Part shown: one piece after another, positions 1 through 7,665 of the stretch
How positions within the stretch are numbered: position 1 is the stretch's first letter
How the letters are laid out: every line of letters begins with the position of its first letter
Assembly: GCA_027621615.1 (NCBI GenBank)
Contig: JAQCBC010000021.1
Span: 1-9,027, forward strand
Length of the DNA: 9,027 nucleotides
Direction of reading: 5' to 3'
Source: a bacterium
Lineage (GTDB): Bacteria; Margulisbacteria; Marinamargulisbacteria; UBA6595
Made by a program: the position numbers and the translations under genes
Notes under the pieces: model-generated
Database searches by the model: none
What the model was told of the DNA's origin: nothing
What the model saw: the letters and a program-made list of their open reading frames with translations, nothing else

Positions 1-903
1 TTAAAGCATGAAACAGAAGAGATTCCCTACATTCCCTTGAATCATATTCATGAGAAACAAGCGCCATTTACCGTATACAATTCCATGCTATCGGAATACT
101 GTGTGCTAGGGTTTGAACTTGGCTACTCGTGGGCACAACCCAATAACTTGGTTATTTGGGAGGCTCAATTTGGAGATTTCGCCAATGGGGCTCAAATTGT
201 TATTGACCAATTTTTAAGTTCATCGGCGTCTAAGTGGCATCGGTGGAGTGGGCTAACGTTGTTGTTGCCTCACGGCTATGAGGGGATGGGGCCAGAGCAT
301 TCGAGTGCACGGCTGGAACGGTTTTTACAATTATGTGGCGAAAACAACATGTACATCACCAACATCACAACGCCGGCAAACATTTTCCATGCGTTGCGGC
401 GTCAAATCGAAAACCCATTTCGAATTCCCTTGGTGGTGATGTCCCCCAAAAGTCTGTTGCGCCATCCGGATGTTATGTCACCCGTTGAATCCCTCACTAA
501 AGGTGGGTTTCAAGAAGTGATTGATGATGCATTCGTGAAGCCAAGTACGGTTAAGCGAGTCGTGGTATGTTCCGGTAAATTATATTATGACCTAAAACAA
601 TACCGCGATGCCAACAGCATTAATTCTGTCGCATTGGTTCGCTTGGAGCAGCTGTATCCATTGCCCGAAACAGCCTTGCAAGCGATTCAACAACGATACA
701 AGTCTGCAAAATCTTATGTGTGGGTCCAAGAAGAGCCTAAAAATATGGGTGCCTGGTGGTATTTGTCTCAGTCGATGCCAACACTATTTGAAGGCATTCA
801 GTGCGTATCGCGTAAAGTGAGCGCCAGTCCGGCGGCTGGTAATGCAAAAACGCATGCCAAAGAGCAGGACAGTTTGATTGAATCAGCATTTAAAGGAGTA
901 TAA
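1..903 (+). CDS. sucA: 2-oxoglutarate dehydrogenase E1 component, C-terminal third (5' end outside window)
   Basis: This is the E1 subunit of the 2-oxoglutarate dehydrogenase complex, which uses thiamine diphosphate to decarboxylate 2-oxoglutarate and reductively succinylate the lipoyl group of E2 in the TCA cycle. The frame is open from base 1, so the gene is cut by the window edge; the TTG at 37 is not a real start, since the residues before it (YIPLN) match SucA. About 300 residues are visible, against roughly 930 in full-length SucA. Diagnostic SucA blocks are [69 protein letters not shown] and [12 protein letters not shown], ending in the family-typical SASPAAG tail. It covers the end of the transketolase-like pyrimidine-binding domain and the C-terminal domain. 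It stops with TAA 2 nt before sucB, so the two are almost certainly co-transcribed. Confidence 0.97.
   Translation, partial: LKHETEEIPYIPLNHIHEKQAPFTVYNSMLSEYCVLGFELGYSWAQPNNLVIWEAQFGDFANGAQIVIDQFLSSSASKWHRWSGLTLLLPHGYEGMGPEHSSARLERFLQLCGENNMYITNITTPANIFHALRRQIENPFRIPLVVMSPKSLLRHPDVMSPVESLTKGGFQEVIDDAFVKPSTVKRVVVCSGKLYYDLKQYRDANSINSVALVRLEQLYPLPETALQAIQQRYKSAKSYVWVQEEPKNMGAWWYLSQSMPTLFEGIQCVSRKVSASPAAGNAKTHAKEQDSLIESAFKGV
893..898 (+). promoter_or_regulatory. Ribosome binding site of sucB
   Basis: AAGGAG lies inside the last codons of sucA, 7 nt before the sucB ATG at 906. It is the strongest Shine-Dalgarno match in the window and fixes the sucB start. Confidence 0.8.
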
Positions 904-905
904 AA

Positions 906-2120
906 ATGACCGTGGACATTGTAGTACCAGCAGCCGGTGAGAGCGTTACAGAGGCAGACATTGCTTCTTGGTATAAAGCCGATGGGGATTATGTTGCGTT
1001 GGATGATGCCTTATTGGAACTTGAGACCGATAAAGCGTCTATGGATATTAATGCCCCAGCAGCGGGCATTTTGCGCGTTACAATTGAAGATGGAACCGTA
1101 TCGGTTGGAGATGTTATCGGCCACATTGAGCCGTCTGACCAAGCCCCAGTGCCGGCTCAACAAGCGGCTGAGCCACCCCCGGCTGAATCGCCAACGGCGA
1201 CGCCTTCGGCTACTCAGCCAGGCGGCCATCCGTCACCGGCCGCAGCAAAATTGCTTCGTGAGCGTGCGATTGATGCCAATGCTGTTACCGGAACGGGTCG
1301 CAATGGCCGGATTATTAAATCCGATGTTCCAAGTGCGGCTTCGGTACCCGTAGCGGAATCAACCACGGAAGCCCCTACAGAAGCCCCTGTTGAACAGCCG
1401 GCACCCCGCAATGCTGGCGAGCGTGTGGTGCGTCGGGAGCGGTTGAGTCGCTTGCGAAAAACCATTGCCACTCGATTGATCGACGCTCAGCAATCAGCGG
1501 CACTACTAACAACATTTAACGAAGTGGATATGGTCGCTGTCATGGCGTTGCGTAGCGAGTACAAAGATGCCTTTAAAGAAAAGTATGACGTGGGCTTGGG
1601 CTTTATGTCCTTTTTTACCAAAGCTGTGTGCGATGCCCTGCAGCAGTTTCCATTAATTAATGCTCAGTTTGAGCCGGATGCCATTGTGTACCACGATTAC
1701 TGTGATATCGGGATTGCCGTATCAACACCCAAAGGGTTGGTCGTTCCAGTTGTTCGCAATGCTCAGGCCTTAAGTTTTAATGAAATTGAATCAGCCATTT
1801 TAGGCTATGCCAAACGCGGGCGTGACGGCAAGTTAACCCCCGATGACATGGCCGGTGGAACATTTACTATTACGAATGGGGGTGTTTTTGGATCCTTGGT
1901 ATCGACGCCCATTGTGAATCGGCCACAAAGTGCTATTTTGGGGATGCACAATATTGTGAAGCGCCCGGTTGTTGTGGACGACGAAATTGTGATTCGGCCC
2001 ATGATGTATATTGCATTAACGTACGATCATCGATTAATTGATGGCAAAGATGCCGTTCAATTTTTAGTTCGAATTAAAGCGTTAATCGAGTCGCCAACAC
2101 GGCTATTATTGGGAGTTTAG
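906..2120 (+). CDS. sucB: Dihydrolipoyllysine succinyltransferase, E2 of the 2-oxoglutarate dehydrogenase complex
   Basis: This E2 core protein transfers succinyl groups from its lipoyl arm to CoA. It has 404 residues, close to E. coli SucB (405). Residues 1-76 are a lipoyl domain with the lipoylated lysine K43 in ETDKAS. Residues about 77-107 are an Ala/Pro-rich flexible linker. Residues about 108-141 are the peripheral subunit-binding domain ([11 protein letters not shown], then [13 protein letters not shown]). A second Pro/Ala/Glu linker follows ([14 protein letters not shown]), then the catalytic domain from about 170 to the end. The active site HRLIDG is present, with H375 and D379 as the expected catalytic pair. 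The order directly after sucA, and the close match to SucB rather than a pyruvate or branched-chain E2, support the assignment. The ATG at 906 has a good Shine-Dalgarno. The lpd ATG follows 3 nt after the TAG stop. Confidence 0.96.
   Translation: MTVDIVVPAAGESVTEADIASWYKADGDYVALDDALLELETDKASMDINAPAAGILRVTIEDGTVSVGDVIGHIEPSDQAPVPAQQAAEPPPAESPTATPSATQPGGHPSPAAAKLLRERAIDANAVTGTGRNGRIIKSDVPSAASVPVAESTTEAPTEAPVEQPAPRNAGERVVRRERLSRLRKTIATRLIDAQQSAALLTTFNEVDMVAVMALRSEYKDAFKEKYDVGLGFMSFFTKAVCDALQQFPLINAQFEPDAIVYHDYCDIGIAVSTPKGLVVPVVRNAQALSFNEIESAILGYAKRGRDGKLTPDDMAGGTFTITNGGVFGSLVSTPIVNRPQSAILGMHNIVKRPVVVDDEIVIRPMMYIALTYDHRLIDGKDAVQFLVRIKALIESPTRLLLGV
2111..2115 (+). promoter_or_regulatory. Ribosome binding site of lpd
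   Basis: GGGAG near the end of sucB is 8 nt before the ATG at 2124 and supports that start. Confidence 0.6.
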
Positions 2121-2123
2121 ACA

Positions 2124-3524
2124 ATGGTAGATTTATTAATTATCGGTGCTGGCCCGGGTGGCTATGTAGCGGCTATTCGGGCGGCACAATTGGGGATGAC
2201 AGTTACTTTGGTTGAAAAACGAAAAACATTGGGCGGCACCTGTCTCAACGTGGGGTGCATTCCATCCAAAGCATTATTGGATTCGTCTGAGCACTATCAT
2301 CAGGCAGCGTCTAAGTTTTCAGTCCACGGGATTTCAGTTAAAGAATTGGGCATTGACTTCAAGCAAATGATGGCCCGCAAACAAGATGTTGTAAATTCAA
2401 CCGTCAGTGGCATTGATTATTTAATGAACAAGCACGGCATTACGGTTATGCATGGGTCGGCCACGATTGTTGGACCCAATCAAGTGTGTGTGGATACCCA
2501 AACGTTGGAAGCCAAGCGCATTTTAATTGCAACCGGGTCTGAGCCCACACCGCTACCCAGTGTTCCGTTTGATGGGAAACGGATTCTATCGTCAACCGAG
2601 GCGTTGTCTTTGCCTAAGATACCCAAAACCATGATTGTGATTGGGGGTGGCGTGATCGGGGTTGAGTTGGCATCGGTGTATGCCCGGTTGGGAACGGAAG
2701 TAACGATTGTTGAATACGCTAGTGGCTTGATTTCTGCCATGGACGTTGATTTGGGGCGTGCGCTACAAAAAAGTTTGAAAAAACTGGGGATCCAGATTCA
2801 TACACGCACAGAGGTAACCGGTTGCAGTGTCACCAAAACCAATGCGACCCTAACAGCTAAAAAAAACAATGCAGACGTTGACTTTAAGGCTGAAGTTGTT
2901 CTCGTTGCCGTGGGTCGCCGAGCCTATACCGAATCGTTGGGTGTATCTGAGTTGGGCATTGCGTTGGATGCACGGGGTCGGATTCCGGTGACAGCCGCGT
3001 ATCAAACCACGGTGCCCAGTATTTATGCGATTGGGGATGTGATTTCTGGGGAACCCTGGGGCCATAAGGCCTACATGTTGGCGCATCAGGCGTCAGAAGA
3101 AGCGGTTATATGCGTGGAGATGATGGCTGGTCAGCAACCGCATTTGGATTATAATTGCATTCCTGGGGTTGTGTACACCTGGCCTGAAGTTGCGGCTGTG
3201 GGTAAAACAGAAGCCGAATTAACAGCAGCTAATGTCCCGTATCGATCCGGCAAGTTTCCCTTCAAAGCCAGTGGGCGTGCACGAGCCGCAGAAGAATCCG
3301 ATGGCTTTATTAAAGTGTTGTCTCACGCAGAAACAGATGAAGTCCTGGGCATCCATATGATTGGCCCGCGGGTTGCCGATTTAATTCATTCGGCTGTTAC
3401 AGCGATGGAGTACCGGGCATCCGCTGAAGATATTGCACGACTATGTGCCCCACACCCAACATTTAGTGAAGCATTGAAAGAGGCGTCCCTGGATGCGACC
3501 GAACACCGACCCATCCATATCTAA
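2124..3524 (+). CDS. lpd: Dihydrolipoyl dehydrogenase (E3)
   Basis: This FAD flavoprotein reoxidises the dihydrolipoyl arms of E2 and passes electrons to NAD+. It has 466 residues, the normal length. The FAD-binding GAGPGG is at 8-13, and the redox-active disulfide is C40/C45 in GGTCLNVGCIPSK. An ATG-type FAD motif (ATGSEP) is at 136-141, and the NAD-binding GGGVIG is at 174-179, followed by an acidic E. The second FAD motif YAIGDV and the dimerisation domain follow. The C-terminal catalytic pair is H444 and E449 in HPTFSE. Its place straight after sucB makes it the dedicated E3 of this complex, though it may also serve pyruvate dehydrogenase or glycine cleavage complexes encoded elsewhere. 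Its last 32 nt overlap the start of ctaA. Confidence 0.97.
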   Translation: MVDLLIIGAGPGGYVAAIRAAQLGMTVTLVEKRKTLGGTCLNVGCIPSKALLDSSEHYHQAASKFSVHGISVKELGIDFKQMMARKQDVVNSTVSGIDYLMNKHGITVMHGSATIVGPNQVCVDTQTLEAKRILIATGSEPTPLPSVPFDGKRILSSTEALSLPKIPKTMIVIGGGVIGVELASVYARLGTEVTIVEYASGLISAMDVDLGRALQKSLKKLGIQIHTRTEVTGCSVTKTNATLTAKKNNADVDFKAEVVLVAVGRRAYTESLGVSELGIALDARGRIPVTAAYQTTVPSIYAIGDVISGEPWGHKAYMLAHQASEEAVICVEMMAGQQPHLDYNCIPGVVYTWPEVAAVGKTEAELTAANVPYRSGKFPFKASGRARAAEESDGFIKVLSHAETDEVLGIHMIGPRVADLIHSAVTAMEYRASAEDIARLCAPHPTFSEALKEASLDATEHRPIHI

Positions 3525-4458
3525 ACTGTTTAATGCGTGGCTGTGGCTGCTCATTGGCCTGGTATTCGCAACAGTATTGGTCGGTGGGTTGACCCGGTTG
3601 TATGAGGCAGGTCTATCCATGGTGGATTGGCGGCCCATTGGCGGCATTTTGCCCCCATTAACGGGGATCGATTGGCAGGTTGAGTTTTCTCGGTATCAGG
3701 CTTACCCACAGTATCAAAAAGTGATGCAAGGTATTTCATTAACCCAGTTCAAATGGCTCTTTTTTTGGGAATGGTTTCACCGTATTATGGGGCGAATTGT
3801 TGGGCTGGTTGCATTATTGGGGGCGCTTGTATTTGGTGTGCAGCGCCGATGGTCAGCTAGTCTAGTATTTTTAGGCGTAGTCATGCAAGGTATTGTGGGA
3901 TGGTTAATGGTCCAAACGGGGCTTGTTGATGCACCATCGGTTAGCCCATATGCCTTAATGATTCATTTGTCCTTGGCAACGGCCTTATTATTGCTGTGTG
4001 TGGGGCTGCTGGCTCAATCGTGGGCCCCATTGTTTTGTATGAAGCGAATGCGGTATGCCCTGTGGGGATTATGCAGCATGCTAGGCATTCAAATTATGCT
4101 GGGGGCGGTGGTAGCGGGTTTGGATGCCGGCATTGGCTATAATACATTTCCCTTAATGAATGGCCAATGGCTGCCCATTGAAGAGCCACACCCCTATGTT
4201 ATGCAATGGATTCATCGCTTTTTTGGTGTTTTGATTGGCGTGACATCAATCTGGGTGTTTTTTCAAACCAAAGGGTCGTCATCTGCATTGAAACGCTGGT
4301 GTTTGTTTATTTGTGTTGCGGTTGGTATGCAAATTGCACTGGGCATTATGACGTTGGTGTATTTAGTGCCGACGCACTTGGCATCCCTGCATCAACTGAT
4401 GGGCTTGGCATTGATTGCATTAGTGTTTAGTGTCGCCGTCCGATTGAGACGGGTGTAG
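3493..4458 (+). CDS. ctaA: Heme A synthase, COX15/CtaA family (alphaproteobacterial-mitochondrial type)
   Basis: This integral membrane protein oxidises the C8 methyl of heme O to the formyl of heme A, the cofactor of aa3-type cytochrome oxidases. It has 321 residues and about eight hydrophobic segments. Family motifs are GGLTRLYEAGLSMVDW (31-46), WEWFHRIMGR (92-101), QGIVGWLMVQTGL (132-144) and GAVVAGLDAGIGYNTFPLMNGQW (from 204). The four conserved heme-ligand histidines are visible: H96, H158, H241 and H300. The cysteine pair of Bacillus-type CtaA in the first extracytoplasmic loop is absent, which places it with the COX15-like group. The ATG start lies inside lpd (32-nt overlap), with AGAGG about 9 nt upstream; no better start precedes the first transmembrane helix. 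The 3' end overlaps the kinase gene tail-to-tail by 39 bp. Linkage to a TCA operon without a visible cytochrome oxidase gene is unusual but not unique. Confidence 0.93.
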   Translation: MRPNTDPSISKLFNAWLWLLIGLVFATVLVGGLTRLYEAGLSMVDWRPIGGILPPLTGIDWQVEFSRYQAYPQYQKVMQGISLTQFKWLFFWEWFHRIMGRIVGLVALLGALVFGVQRRWSASLVFLGVVMQGIVGWLMVQTGLVDAPSVSPYALMIHLSLATALLLLCVGLLAQSWAPLFCMKRMRYALWGLCSMLGIQIMLGAVVAGLDAGIGYNTFPLMNGQWLPIEEPHPYVMQWIHRFFGVLIGVTSIWVFFQTKGSSSALKRWCLFICVAVGMQIALGIMTLVYLVPTHLASLHQLMGLALIALVFSVAVRLRRV

Positions 4459-5361
4459 GCAGTCGTGATCAACCGGCGCAATGTCTTGGGCATGCACAGT
4501 TAAATACTCGTAGGCTTCGTGCCCCGATGGGCGTTGTTCTGGATCCCGATGCAGTAGGGCTCGAATTAGGGGTAGAATTTGGGATGTGTTTGGCTCAGAC
4601 TCAGCGATCAATGCATTCAGGTGCTGATGCAATCGATGATAAATATTTGGAATTGCCGGTGCATTTTTTTTATCAAAGGCTTTGGTTTTTGAATGAGCAA
4701 AAATAGTTGTGCAAAAAAACAAATGAAACAATAGGCACCCCAAACTCCACAAATCAACTGCATGGGTTTGCGGGTATTTAGCATCAAATTTTTCAGGAGC
4801 ATTGTATGTTTTGCTGCCACTGCTTCCCGTATTGGCATCACTGCGTTGGCTCAATCCAAAATCAATTAATTTAACATGCAGAGGGTGTTCTTGGATCATA
4901 ATATTATGGGGTTTAATATCACGGTGTGTGAACCCTTGGGTATGCAAGTAATGCATGCCGCAGCACACTTGGCGTGCAATGTGCCAACGACTCGCCCGTG
5001 CTGTATCGGATGGTTCGCTGGCCCATTGCTCAATGTGGGTGTTTAGGGTAATTCCCTGAATCCGTTCATACAAAATATACATGGTTTGATTGTCAGTATC
5101 ATAATACTCTTCAAAACTACGAATAATAAAGGGATGGTCCAAATGCATACGCGTTAATTCGATTTCTTGTTGAATGAGCGTAAGCTGGCGCTTGGTTTTA
5201 ATGGGAATCTTTTTGATTACCAATTGCGGTTTGCCTAAAACCGAAAACACAGACCCGAAGCCACCCTTTCCGATGCATTCACCCACGCAATACGTGTGCC
5301 CGTAATGACGAAACGAAATATGATCTGAATCATCCTCTGGAATTAGGCTGGCTAATCGCAT
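4420..5361 (-). CDS. Stand-alone eukaryote-like (Hanks-type) Ser/Thr protein kinase
   Basis: This is a cytoplasmic protein kinase of 313 residues in which the kinase domain fills nearly the whole protein. Key elements, numbered from the ATG at 5361, are the glycine loop GKGGFGSV (31-38), the ATP-anchoring lysine K50 in LVIKKI, the helix-C glutamate (probably E66), HRDIKPHN (145-152, catalytic D147, N152), DFG (166-168), APE (187-189), D202 in DLWSLG and R276 in RDPEQRPS. All residues needed for activity are there, so it should be active. There is no transmembrane helix, PASTA repeat or other sensor domain, and no phosphatase gene nearby. Its substrates cannot be inferred. An in-frame TTG at 5367 would add two residues; I prefer the ATG, 7 nt after the stop of the preceding gene. 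No clear Shine-Dalgarno is visible, so translation may be coupled. It is the last gene of the menB run. Confidence 0.92.
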   Translation of the reverse strand: MRLASLIPEDDSDHISFRHYGHTYCVGECIGKGGFGSVFSVLGKPQLVIKKIPIKTKRQLTLIQQEIELTRMHLDHPFIIRSFEEYYDTDNQTMYILYERIQGITLNTHIEQWASEPSDTARASRWHIARQVCCGMHYLHTQGFTHRDIKPHNIMIQEHPLHVKLIDFGLSQRSDANTGSSGSKTYNAPEKFDAKYPQTHAVDLWSLGCLLFHLFFCTTIFAHSKTKAFDKKNAPAIPNIYHRLHQHLNALIAESEPNTSQILPLIRALLHRDPEQRPSGHEAYEYLTVHAQDIAPVDHDCLHPSQSDGDTKH

Positions 5362-5368
5362 GGCCAAT

Positions 5369-6004
5369 CTAAGATTGGGTTTTTCGATACACCATTATTC
5401 CCAATAAAAATAGTATATAAATTCCAATAGAAACTATAAATTTAACACTGTTAATATTGGCAAGATTACTGCCGATATTCGCAATTATAAACGTCACAGG
5501 GGCCAGCCCAATGCTACTCCCCACAGCATAGTCTACCCATCGAATGGGGGATAGCGATAAGCCGTAATTAATGGCCCAAGCAGGAATTGGAACAAACCGA
5601 ATACCAATAGCTACCAACAATCCATTGCGCTGAACCGATTGATCCAGCGTTGCTAACTTTGGAAATCGATTAAATAGAGGGGTTCGAATCACGTCATACA
5701 AACAGTATCGGGTTAGCCCAAACGCAAGCAGCGCACCCAAAATCAGACCCAACAAACACAACCCCCCCCCCCACAGCGGGCCGAATAGATAGCCGCTGGC
5801 CATTAAAAACGGTGCGGTTGGTAAAATAGTCACCGAGACCAGTCCAACCAGGCCTGAAAATAGGATTCTGGCGCGAATGCTTGTGGGGTCAATGCCGCCG
5901 CCGGACTGCACCCAGGTCAGGGCATTGGTTTTTGTTAAAATTAGGCTTAATACAGCAATAATTAGCACCAAGCCAACAAGTTTTAGAATTGCTTGTTTGG
6001 TCAT
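5369..6004 (-). CDS. TVP38/TMEM64 (VTT/DedA-like) family inner-membrane protein
   Basis: This 211-residue multi-spanning membrane protein belongs to the SNARE-associated/VTT domain family, related to DedA proteins and eukaryotic TMEM64. The family is linked to lipid scrambling and membrane homeostasis; the substrate here is unknown. Residues about 5-24 are an N-terminal transmembrane helix. The VTT core runs from about 60 to 185: the re-entrant segment with ASGYLFGPLWGGG (69-81), GALLAFGLTRY, then RFVPIPAWAINYGLSLSP and GSSIGLAPVTFIIANIG, matching the family pattern of Arg, Pro and Asn-Tyr before a glycine-rich helix. A last transmembrane helix precedes a short charged tail. The ATG at 6004 follows the SDR stop by 9 nt, without a visible Shine-Dalgarno. 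Codons for W78-G81 contain an 11-nt G run on the coding strand (see the repeat entry), which could make expression switchable. Confidence 0.88.
   Translation of the reverse strand: MTKQAILKLVGLVLIIAVLSLILTKTNALTWVQSGGGIDPTSIRARILFSGLVGLVSVTILPTAPFLMASGYLFGPLWGGGLCLLGLILGALLAFGLTRYCLYDVIRTPLFNRFPKLATLDQSVQRNGLLVAIGIRFVPIPAWAINYGLSLSPIRWVDYAVGSSIGLAPVTFIIANIGSNLANINSVKFIVSIGIYILFLLGIMVYRKTQS
5762..5772. repeat. C11 homopolymer tract inside the VTT gene
   Basis: Eleven consecutive C on the + strand (G on the coding strand) encode W78-G81 of the membrane protein. It is the longest homopolymer in the window; the others I found are A/T runs of 7-8. Loss of one base gives a stop six codons after the tract (TGG, GTC, TGA). 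Gain of one gives a stop about 22 codons later. The tract is therefore a possible slipped-strand phase-variation site, or a place where an assembly could carry a length error. Confidence 0.9.
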
Positions 6005-6013
6005 AATAATTAG

Positions 6014-6775
6014 TTACAGTGTAGCATAATTTTGGAAAACAACGCCCAATTCATCCGTTGCTTTTTGCGAACAGACACGCTTGTGTGGGAGACATTCTTC
6101 ACCCAAATCCAGTCCATAAAATACAGACTTGGTGGGGTGGTCCGGGTGCACGCCATTGTAAATTGTCTGGACTTTTTTCTGGTCAATAATTGCTGTAATC
6201 AACGCAACGCAATCGTTGAGATGGATCATATTTACGGGTGTGTTGCCGCCTAAGGCCTGTCCGTTGGCTTTTCGAGCTGCAATAAACCGACCCTTTTCAC
6301 GCCCTGGCCCATACAACCCGCCCAATCGAACAACTGTTGCGGGTACAGGGCCCGATAAAAAATAATCCTCAACGGCTAATAAGGCCCGTTGGCGATCCGT
6401 TTCGGGTATAATGCAATCCGATTCTTTGGCCAGTTGGCCATGATTGGGGTATACGCCGGTTGAGGAGGTGAAAATTACGTGCTGAATCACACTGGGATCC
6501 AATAAAGGGCTTAATGTTTCGCACTGCTTTAAATAATCCATCGGATCAATGAAGCTTCGCCGAAATGGCAGGGTGACAATTAGACAGTCTGTATTAAAAA
6601 ATTCGCTAGGCAATGGGGCTGTGTGCGTGGCGGACAGTTGAATGGGCACATGCTGCAAGCCCGAAATTTTAGGGTCCTCGTTTGTGGTGCTTCCCATGAC
6701 TGACCAACCCATGGCTAGGTAATGCTGGGCCAAGGCGCTACCCAGCCACCCGGTGCCCAATAGGGATACACGCAT
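6014..6775 (-). CDS. YeeZ-like NAD(P)-binding SDR-family protein
   Basis: This 253-residue protein has a Rossmann fold of the atypical extended SDR type and resembles E. coli YeeZ, whose substrate is not established to my knowledge. The nucleotide-binding LLGTGWLGSALA is at 5-16. Further matches are LIVTLPFRRS, then VIFTSSTGVYPNHGQLAKES (SDR serine/tyrosine strand), then VVRLGGLYGPGREKGRF, then VNMIHLNDCVALI and IYNGVHPDHPTKSVFY. The classical YxxxK pair is not evident; the helix after the SST motif instead reads RALLAVEDYF, as in YeeZ (..VLEELEDWL). Relative to YeeZ (about 274 residues) the C-terminal part after SVFY is shorter, ending in KATDELGVVFQNY. The ATG at 6775 is 2 nt after the menB stop. 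An in-frame TTG at 6790 would overlap menB and add GVLT, which I consider less likely. No Shine-Dalgarno is seen. Confidence 0.85.
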   Translation of the reverse strand: MRVSLLGTGWLGSALAQHYLAMGWSVMGSTTNEDPKISGLQHVPIQLSATHTAPLPSEFFNTDCLIVTLPFRRSFIDPMDYLKQCETLSPLLDPSVIQHVIFTSSTGVYPNHGQLAKESDCIIPETDRQRALLAVEDYFLSGPVPATVVRLGGLYGPGREKGRFIAARKANGQALGGNTPVNMIHLNDCVALITAIIDQKKVQTIYNGVHPDHPTKSVFYGLDLGEECLPHKRVCSQKATDELGVVFQNYATL

Positions 6776-6777
6776 GG

Positions 6778-7665
6778 TTAAAACGCCCAAGGAAATGACG
6801 TATAGTCCACCGGTCGTTTGTCTAAAAATGCCTGGCGTCCTTCAATCGCCTCATCGGTTCCATAGGCCAAGCGTGTGGCTTCACCGGCAAACAACTGTTG
6901 CCCAACCATCCCATCATCGGGCAAATTCATGGCGTACTTAAGCATGCGAATCGCCGTGGGGGATTTCTGATTAATGAGTTCCGCCCATTGACAGGCATCA
7001 GATTCCAAGTTTTCATGCTCACACACCCGATTCACCGTTCCCATCGCAGCAGCTGTTTCTGCATCATACGTTTCACCTAAGAAAAAAATTTCCCGAGCTT
7101 TTTTTTGCCCCACTTGTTTGGCCAAATAGGCGGAGCCGTACCCGCCATCAAAACTGGCCACATCGGCATCGGTTTGTTTGAACTGGGCATGCTCTCTAGA
7201 CGCTATGGTTAAATCACACACAACGTGCAAAGAATGCCCGCCACCAGCCGCCCAACCCGGAACCACGGCGATCACGACTTTGGGCAAAAATCGAATGGCT
7301 CGCTGGACTTCTAAAATATGCAAGCGCCCCAGGGGTTTTGGGCTAGTCTCGGTCTTGGAGTTGTGAGTGTCAGCGGCATACTGATACCCATTGGGCCCGC
7401 GTGCGTTTTGATCCCCACCGGTACAAAAGGACCATTTCCCATGTTTTTTAGAGGGGCCATTCCCGGTTAACAGCACAACCCCGATGCGGGATTCGTGGTG
7501 AATACGAGCAAACACGGTTAATAATTGATCCACGGTTTCGGGTCGAAACGCATTTAAGACTTCGGGCCGATTAAACGCAACGCGAGCTGTTTGCCCATCG
7601 TGGCTAATGTGATAGGTCAGATCATCGGTCGCCCATTCAGGGGCTTGCCAATAGTCTGGGTTCAT
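6778..7665 (-). CDS. menB: 1,4-dihydroxy-2-naphthoyl-CoA synthase (long, type II form)
   Basis: This crotonase-fold enzyme closes the ring of o-succinylbenzoyl-CoA to form DHNA-CoA in menaquinone synthesis. The sequence closely follows the Mycobacterium tuberculosis MenB pattern: RVAFNRPEVLNAFRPETVD, LLTGNGPS, SFCTGGDQNARG, GRLHILEVQRAIRFLPKVV, GWAAGGGHSLHVVCDLTIASRE, FKQTDADVASFDGGYGSAY and GQQLFAGEATRLAYGTDEAIEGR. Numbered from the ATG at 7665 (295 residues), the catalytic residues are D173 in SFDGG and Y268 in LAYGTDE. D166 in QTD replaces the glycine of bicarbonate-dependent type I enzymes such as E. coli MenB, so it should be type II. An upstream TTG (7686) or GTG (7680) could add 5-7 residues, and no Shine-Dalgarno separates these choices. 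It is the first gene of the leftward run, and no other men gene is visible nearby. Confidence 0.95.
   Translation of the reverse strand: MNPDYWQAPEWATDDLTYHISHDGQTARVAFNRPEVLNAFRPETVDQLLTVFARIHHESRIGVVLLTGNGPSKKHGKWSFCTGGDQNARGPNGYQYAADTHNSKTETSPKPLGRLHILEVQRAIRFLPKVVIAVVPGWAAGGGHSLHVVCDLTIASREHAQFKQTDADVASFDGGYGSAYLAKQVGQKKAREIFFLGETYDAETAAAMGTVNRVCEHENLESDACQWAELINQKSPTAIRMLKYAMNLPDDGMVGQQLFAGEATRLAYGTDEAIEGRQAFLDKRPVDYTSFPWAF

Noticed and set aside
37..903. sucA fragment beginning at TTG 37 as a complete short gene
   Set aside because: The frame is open to base 1 and the residues before the TTG match SucA, so this is only the 3' part of a longer gene.
2859..2866. A8 run in lpd, with similar 8-nt A/T runs at 4664-4671 (kinase) and 7099-7106 (menB), as slippage sites
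   Set aside because: All are made of ordinary Lys codons, are common at this base composition and are much shorter than the C11 tract.
4617..4841. Second frame of 74 codons on the minus strand within the kinase gene
   Set aside because: It is an overlapping frame of the kinase without its own signals; the kinase motifs run continuously in the main frame, so no frameshift is implied.
6776..6790. TTG 6790 as the start of the SDR gene
   Set aside because: It overlaps the menB end, and the Rossmann strand begins directly at the ATG at 6775 (MRVSLLGTGWLG).
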